A stretch of 40,958 nucleotides of DNA, from positions 1 to 40,958 of IMG/VR virus record IMGVR_UViG_3300047552_000341; one strand, given 5' to 3'. This DNA is from a virus. The notes beneath the pieces are model-generated. The model was not told the DNA's origin, searched no databases, and saw only the letters and a program-made list of their open reading frames with translations. The number at the start of each line of letters is the position of its first letter. Within the stretch, counting starts at the first letter, position 1. Made by a program: the position numbers and the translations under genes. Shown here in pieces: positions 37,498 through 40,958 of the stretch.

Positions 37498-38517
37498 ATG
37501 ACAACCCTTGCAAACAATGCGCTGACGCTCGCCGATTGGGCAAAGCGCCGCGATCCCGACGATCGCGTCTCCACCATCGTTGAGTTGCTCAACCAGACAA
37601 ACGACATTCTTCAGGACATGTTGTGGGTCGAAGGCAACCTGCCAACTGGCCACCGCACCACCGTGCGCACCGGCCTGCCCGAAGTAGCATGGCGCAAGCT
37701 GAACTACGGCGTGGCTCAATCGAAGAGCACAACCGTGCAAGTGGATGACTCCACCGGCATGTTGGAAGCCTTCGGTCAAGTCGACAAAGACTTGGCAGAG
37801 TTGAATGGCAACACCGCTCAGTTCCGCCTGTCTGAAAACATGGCCTTCTTGGAAGCCATGAATCAAGAGATGGCCAGCACGTTGTTCTACGGCAACAGCA
37901 CAAACGAACCAGAAGCCTTCACCGGTTTGGCAGTTCGCTACTCCAGCTTGTCCGCTACAAACGGCCAAAACATCTTATCTGCTGGTGGCGCTGCCACTTT
38001 GACTTCGGTGTACTTGGTTGGTTGGGGCGACAACACTGTCCACGGTATCTATCCAAAGGGCACGACTGCTGGTTTGCAGCACACTGACCTCGGCTTGGAC
38101 ACTGTGACTGACGCTGCTGGTGGCAAGTACCGCGCGTACCAAGACCACTACCAGTGGAAGTGCGGCCTGTCTTTGCGCGACTGGCGCTATGTGACCCGCA
38201 TCGCCAACATCAACGTGACCCACTTGGCTGCTCAGTCTGACACGCAAGCGTCGACTGCCGGTACCGAGTTGATCAAGATGATGAGCCGTGCCATCGACCG
38301 CATCCCTGCGTTCGGTATGTGCAAGCCTGTGTTCTACATGAACCGTACCGTGTTCTCTTTGTTGCGCGTCATGGCGTTGCAAAAGTCCGCAGGTGCGTTG
38401 TCCATCGAGCAGGCTGCAGACCAGTTTGGCAATCCAGTGCGCGGCAACTTGTCGTTCATGGGTATTCCAATCCGCCGCGTTGATTCGATCTTGAACAACG
38501 AAACAGCAATCAGCTAA
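37498..38517 (+). CDS. Major capsid protein (Bbp17-like, HK97 fold)
   Basis: 339 aa, with the ideal SD GGAGG. The start MTTLANNALTLADWAKRRDP and then VSTIVELLNQTNDILQDMLW and EGNLPTGHRTTVRTGLPEVA are the known beginning of the BPP-1-type major capsid proteins, and MSRAIDRIPAFGMCKPVFYM with SFMGIPIRRVDSILNNE close it. The fold in BPP-1 is HK97-like. It has the best translation signals of the genome and its own promoter, as needed for the most abundant protein. The cement protein follows 13 nt later. Confidence 0.93.
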   Translation: MTTLANNALTLADWAKRRDPDDRVSTIVELLNQTNDILQDMLWVEGNLPTGHRTTVRTGLPEVAWRKLNYGVAQSKSTTVQVDDSTGMLEAFGQVDKDLAELNGNTAQFRLSENMAFLEAMNQEMASTLFYGNSTNEPEAFTGLAVRYSSLSATNGQNILSAGGAATLTSVYLVGWGDNTVHGIYPKGTTAGLQHTDLGLDTVTDAAGGKYRAYQDHYQWKCGLSLRDWRYVTRIANINVTHLAAQSDTQASTAGTELIKMMSRAIDRIPAFGMCKPVFYMNRTVFSLLRVMALQKSAGALSIEQAADQFGNPVRGNLSFMGIPIRRVDSILNNETAIS

Positions 38518-38530
38518 TTGGAGGCTCACA

Positions 38531-38998
38531 ATGCTTATCGACAAACTCTTGGAGTTCTCTGATGCACAAGCGGTCACCTCGACCGCCATCAGCACGAACG
38601 TGATTGACACTGCGCCTCAAGGCAACGGTGTGAACACAAACACAACCCGCGACCTTGGCAATGGTGAAGACCTGTACTTGGTGGTGATCACTCAAACTGC
38701 CGCGACAGACACTAGCAGCGATGCTACGTTGACCGTGACGCTTGAGTCTGACAGCACCGAAGACTTGGCAACATCGGCCACTACACATTTCAGCACTGGC
38801 GCTTTGGCTTTCGCAGCCTTCTCTCCTGCTGGCACTGTGTTGGCTAAGGTGAAGTTGCCCGCTGGCTCTTACGAGCGTTATGTTGGTGTGCGCTACACCG
38901 TGGCTTCTGGCCCGTTGACTGCAGGTAAGTTCGACGCGTTCTTGACGAACGGTGTTGACTCTCCACGCAGCTACGTTGCTGGCTCGACAATCGTCTAA
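38531..38998 (+). CDS. Capsid cement/decoration protein (Bbp16-like)
   Basis: 155 aa, GGAGG upstream. The N-terminus MLIDKLLEFSDAQAVTSTAI and NVIDTAPQGNG, then LGNGEDLYLVVITQTAATD, SYERYVGVRYTVASGPLTAG match the Bbp16 cementing protein of BPP-1, a jelly-roll dimer that staples capsomers from the outside. Position directly after the capsid gene agrees. It should stabilise the expanded head. Confidence 0.9.
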   Translation: MLIDKLLEFSDAQAVTSTAISTNVIDTAPQGNGVNTNTTRDLGNGEDLYLVVITQTAATDTSSDATLTVTLESDSTEDLATSATTHFSTGALAFAAFSPAGTVLAKVKLPAGSYERYVGVRYTVASGPLTAGKFDAFLTNGVDSPRSYVAGSTIV

Positions 38999-39007
38999 GG
39001 TTAACCC

Positions 39008-39250
39008 GTGAAGTACCGCGCTACCCAGCCTGGCTTCATGGGTTTTCGTGTCAAGGTTGGCGATATTGTGGAAATCAACGGAGAACCACCTATCGCCGGT
39101 CTTGTGCCAATCGACGAACCTGCTGCCGAATCAACACCAGCCGAAGTGACCGAGAAGCCTGCAAAGGCTCCAAAGAAACAGAAGCAGGCAACACCAGAAG
39201 CTGACGCGGAGAAAGGCCCTGAGCCTGACCCCGTTGGTGATGTGATCTAA
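39008..39250 (+). CDS. Small acidic/basic linker protein after capsid genes
   Basis: 80 aa from a GTG at 39008 with AAGG upstream. The first 30 residues are a small beta segment (MKYRATQPGFMGFRVKVGDI; VEINGEPP). The rest is a Pro/Ala/Lys/Glu-rich unstructured tail (PAKAPKKQKQATPEADAEKG). Similar short proteins follow capsid genes in many podoviruses, without a known function. It is the last gene before a terminator. Confidence 0.7.
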   Translation: MKYRATQPGFMGFRVKVGDIVEINGEPPIAGLVPIDEPAAESTPAEVTEKPAKAPKKQKQATPEADAEKGPEPDPVGDVI

Positions 39251-39251
39251 G

Positions 39252-39273
39252 AAGGCCCTTCGGGGCCTTTTTT
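39252..39273 (+). terminator. Intrinsic terminator after the capsid operon
   Basis: AAGGCCC-TTCG-GGGCCTT with a UUCG tetraloop, the arm's terminal TT running into a six-T tract (39268-39273). It separates capsid/cement genes from tail genes, limiting the very high capsid-level transcription. Confidence 0.92.
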
Positions 39274-39286
39274 ACTTGGAGCTCAA

Positions 39287-39859
39287 ATGAAGACATTTCA
39301 AAAACCCGCGCTGCCGTTTTTGTACAGCGCTGCGACTGGCGACTTGGCCGGATTCAAAGACCCAGATGGCAGCGAGCAGTTGTTTTTCTTTCAGCCTCGC
39401 CTTGGCTTTTTCTACAGCACGCAAGATCAAACGGACGGTGGTGCGACTGCTGTGACGTTCAACAACACGGCGCTGTCTCGTGGCGTGTCGGTTGTTGACA
39501 GCTCTAAGGTGTACGTTGACCGCGCTGGCTGGTATGAGTTCACGTTGTCTGTGCAGATTCAAAACTCGGACAGCTCGGCTCATAGTTTTGACTTGTGGGG
39601 CGTGCTCAATGGCCAAGTGATTGCTGACAGCAATTTCTCGTACAGCGTACCGTCAAGCCATGGCGGCAAGCCTGGGCGTCTTGTGCCAAGCCAGAACTTC
39701 TTTCTGCCGCTCAACGTTGGCGATTACGTGCAGGTGAATTGGGTCACGGACGACGCTGCTGTGACCGTCCAGACCACCGCAGCGCAGGTCACGCCGACCC
39801 GTCCTGTGACGCCTTCTGTGCTGCTTACCGTGAAAGAAGTTGGTAGCTTGGAGGCATGA
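39287..39859 (+). CDS. Jelly-roll (C1q/TNF-like) virion protein
   Basis: 190 aa, GGAG before the ATG. After 40 residues comes a beta-sandwich pattern: VYVDRAGWYEFTLSVQIQNS, then SFDLWGVLNGQVIADSNFSY, and FFLPLNVGDYVQVNWVTDDA. This is the layout of C1q/TNF-type jelly rolls found in environmental phage decoration or head-fibre proteins. A carbohydrate-binding or outer-decoration role is possible. It lies between the head and tail genes, right after a terminator. Transcription could come through the terminator or from an unseen promoter. Confidence 0.75.
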   Translation: MKTFQKPALPFLYSAATGDLAGFKDPDGSEQLFFFQPRLGFFYSTQDQTDGGATAVTFNNTALSRGVSVVDSSKVYVDRAGWYEFTLSVQIQNSDSSAHSFDLWGVLNGQVIADSNFSYSVPSSHGGKPGRLVPSQNFFLPLNVGDYVQVNWVTDDAAVTVQTTAAQVTPTRPVTPSVLLTVKEVGSLEA

Positions 39860-39915
39860 TCTAGACCTGCGGGATTATTGGTGCGAAAATCCTGCCAATC
39901 TCAGGAGTTCCGCCC

Positions 39916-40569
39916 ATGGCATCAAAGGTCGAAATCGCAAATCGTGCGCTCACAAAGTTGGGCGCAGACCGCATCCTCTCTCTGGCTGACCAGACCAAAG
40001 AGGCCCGCACACTAAGCTCCATGTTTGACACGGTGTTCTATGCGGAGCTTCGTCGTCACCGTTGGAAGTTTGCCGTTGCTCGCACAACGCTGCCTGCGCT
40101 TGTGGCTGCTCCTGCTTGGGGCTACCAGTACGCGTACGCGTTGCCCGCTGACTACTTGGCGTTGATTCAGGTGAACGACATTCGTGTGCGTGCCACCAAA
40201 CAAACTGTGCCATGGACGATCGAGGCTGATCAAATCCTGACCGACTTGCCTGCGCCTTTAAAGTTCCGCTACATCAAAAAGATCACGGACTTTTCGCTGC
40301 TCGACCCGTTGTTCGTTGAGGTGCTGGCGTGCAAGCTGGCATTGGAGTGCTGCGAGACGTTGACCCAGTCAACCCAGAAGCGCCAGCTCGCTGCTGAGGA
40401 GTACAACTTCGCGGTGACCGACGCGGTTCGCTTGGATGCCATTGAGAACGAACCGGACGAGCTTCCAAACGGCACATGGTTCGATTCGCGCGAGAGCAGC
40501 TTGGTCTACTCTGGCACTGTCATCGATGGCACATTGATCAACCTCAGCTCTGGCGTGACGGTCGTATGA
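39916..40569 (+). CDS. Tail tubular protein A-like (gp11-like) adaptor
   Basis: 217 aa, AGGAG before the ATG. KVEIANRALTKLGADRILSL followed by FDTVFYAELRRHRWKFAVAR and YAYALPADYLALIQVND is the common signature of T7 gp11-type tubular proteins, which form the ring between portal and nozzle. The 56-nt gap before it holds two competing short inverted repeats (around GGATT/AATCC and ATTGG/CCAAT, 39869-39899) but no clear terminator. The stop overlaps the start of the next gene (ATGA). Confidence 0.92.
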   Translation: MASKVEIANRALTKLGADRILSLADQTKEARTLSSMFDTVFYAELRRHRWKFAVARTTLPALVAAPAWGYQYAYALPADYLALIQVNDIRVRATKQTVPWTIEADQILTDLPAPLKFRYIKKITDFSLLDPLFVEVLACKLALECCETLTQSTQKRQLAAEEYNFAVTDAVRLDAIENEPDELPNGTWFDSRESSLVYSGTVIDGTLINLSSGVTVV

Positions 40570-40958
40570 GCAAGGCTTCACCCGCAATCACGAACTTCAA
40601 CTCTGGCGAGTTCTCGCCTTTGTTGGAGGGGCGCGTCGACTTTGAGCGTTATGCCAACGGCTGCGTGCTGGTGGAGAACTGGATTCCAACGGTTCAGGGC
40701 CCTGCCATCCGTCGTGCTGGCACGCGCTATGTGTCGTCTGTCAAGACGGCGGCCAACAAGGTTCACCTTCACCCGTTCGAGTACTCGGCAGAGATTGCCT
40801 ACGTCATCGAGTTTGGCGATCAGTACATCCGTTTCTACACAAACAACGGCCAGCTAGTTTCAGGCGGCTCACCAGTTGAGGTGGCCACGCCATACACGCA
40901 GGCCAACTTGTTCAACGCAGACGGCACTTGTCGTTTGCGCTTCGCTCAGTCTGGCGAC
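40566..40958 (+). CDS. Tail tubular protein B-like (gp12-like), 5' portion
   Basis: This is the start of the gene that continues at base 1. The ATG at 40566 overlaps the stop of the gp11-like gene by 4 nt. The first 130 codons lie here, of which the last 42 are repeated at the window start. The N-terminus (MSKASPAITNFNSGEFSPLL; PTVQGPAIRRAGTRYVSSV) is diagnostic for this family of nozzle proteins in podoviruses. Full length after circular joining is 737 aa. Confidence 0.88.
   Translation, partial: MSKASPAITNFNSGEFSPLLEGRVDFERYANGCVLVENWIPTVQGPAIRRAGTRYVSSVKTAANKVHLHPFEYSAEIAYVIEFGDQYIRFYTNNGQLVSGGSPVEVATPYTQANLFNADGTCRLRFAQSGD
40832..40958. repeat. Direct terminal repeat, copy 2 (circular-assembly overlap)
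   Basis: This is the second copy of the 127-bp exact repeat at bases 1-127. It lies inside the 5' part of the tail tubular protein B-like gene and keeps its reading frame. Removing one copy gives a circular unit of 40,831 bp. Confidence 0.95.

Overview
The window is one complete circular phage genome, opened at an arbitrary point. Bases 1-127 are repeated exactly at 40832-40958, so the unique length is 40,831 bp and one tail gene crosses the junction. The gene set is that of a short-tailed dsDNA phage (podovirus). It has a T7-gp8-type head-tail connector, a Bbp17/Bbp16-like capsid and cement protein pair, a Bbp19-like protein, T7-gp11/gp12-like tail tubular proteins and large internal (ejected) virion proteins. 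The closest match I recall is the Bordetella BPP-1 (Rauchvirus) type of podovirus. I see no phage RNA polymerase, DNA polymerase, integrase, CI-type repressor, reverse transcriptase or tRNA. The GC-moderate composition, the E. coli-like -10 elements and the gene families suggest a Gram-negative host, probably a (freshwater) Burkholderiales bacterium. The host is an inference only.

Layout in transcription order. (a) 25.04-25.17 kb is a divergent control region with inverted repeats. (b) Leftwards from it, 25.04 to 19.52 kb on the minus strand, is a dense run of about 14 mostly overlapping genes. It encodes a lambda-exonuclease-like YqaJ nuclease, a RecT annealing protein, an excisionase-type HTH protein, an HNH endonuclease and many small proteins, several of them membrane proteins. 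(c) Rightwards, 25.17-31.7 kb on the plus strand, is the regulation and replication block: a small HTH protein that may be leaderless, a DEAH helicase, a zinc-finger protein, a VRR-NUC nuclease, a Toprim/VapE-type primase-helicase, a DUF7303-like protein and a ParB-DNA methyltransferase fusion. (d) 31.7-40.6 kb and on through the junction to 1.9 kb is packaging and morphogenesis: TerS, a DUF6378-like protein, TerL, an amphipathic repeat protein, portal, Bbp19-like, scaffold, capsid, cement protein, a jelly-roll protein and two tail tubular proteins. (e) 1.9-13.7 kb encodes a GNAT-like gp13 homologue, a gp14-like protein, an 866-aa internal protein with an embedded GH108-like muramidase, and a 2,700-aa polyvalent ejection protein. 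(f) 13.7-17.1 kb is the receptor-binding cassette. (g) 17.1-19.5 kb is the lysis cassette: four or five small membrane proteins including a 3TM holin, then an M15 peptidase endolysin, ending in a strong terminator at 19590-19635.

How it seems to work. DNA is ejected together with gp14/15/16-like proteins. One of these cuts peptidoglycan. The 2,700-aa protein carries a ParB/DdrB-like domain, two probable ADP-ribosyltransferase-fold domains and a metallopeptidase-like motif, and is the best candidate for a host-takeover or anti-defence effector delivered with the genome. Early promoters appear to share an extended -10 of the form TGnTACAnT, close to GTTGC/GCAAC inverted repeats. This suggests a single regulator, perhaps the HTH protein encoded at 25166. 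Replication would use the phage primase-helicase with host polymerase, supported by the RecT/exonuclease pair. The primase gene has a leader with a terminator-like hairpin, and the stretch after it is rich in TGACAC repeats.
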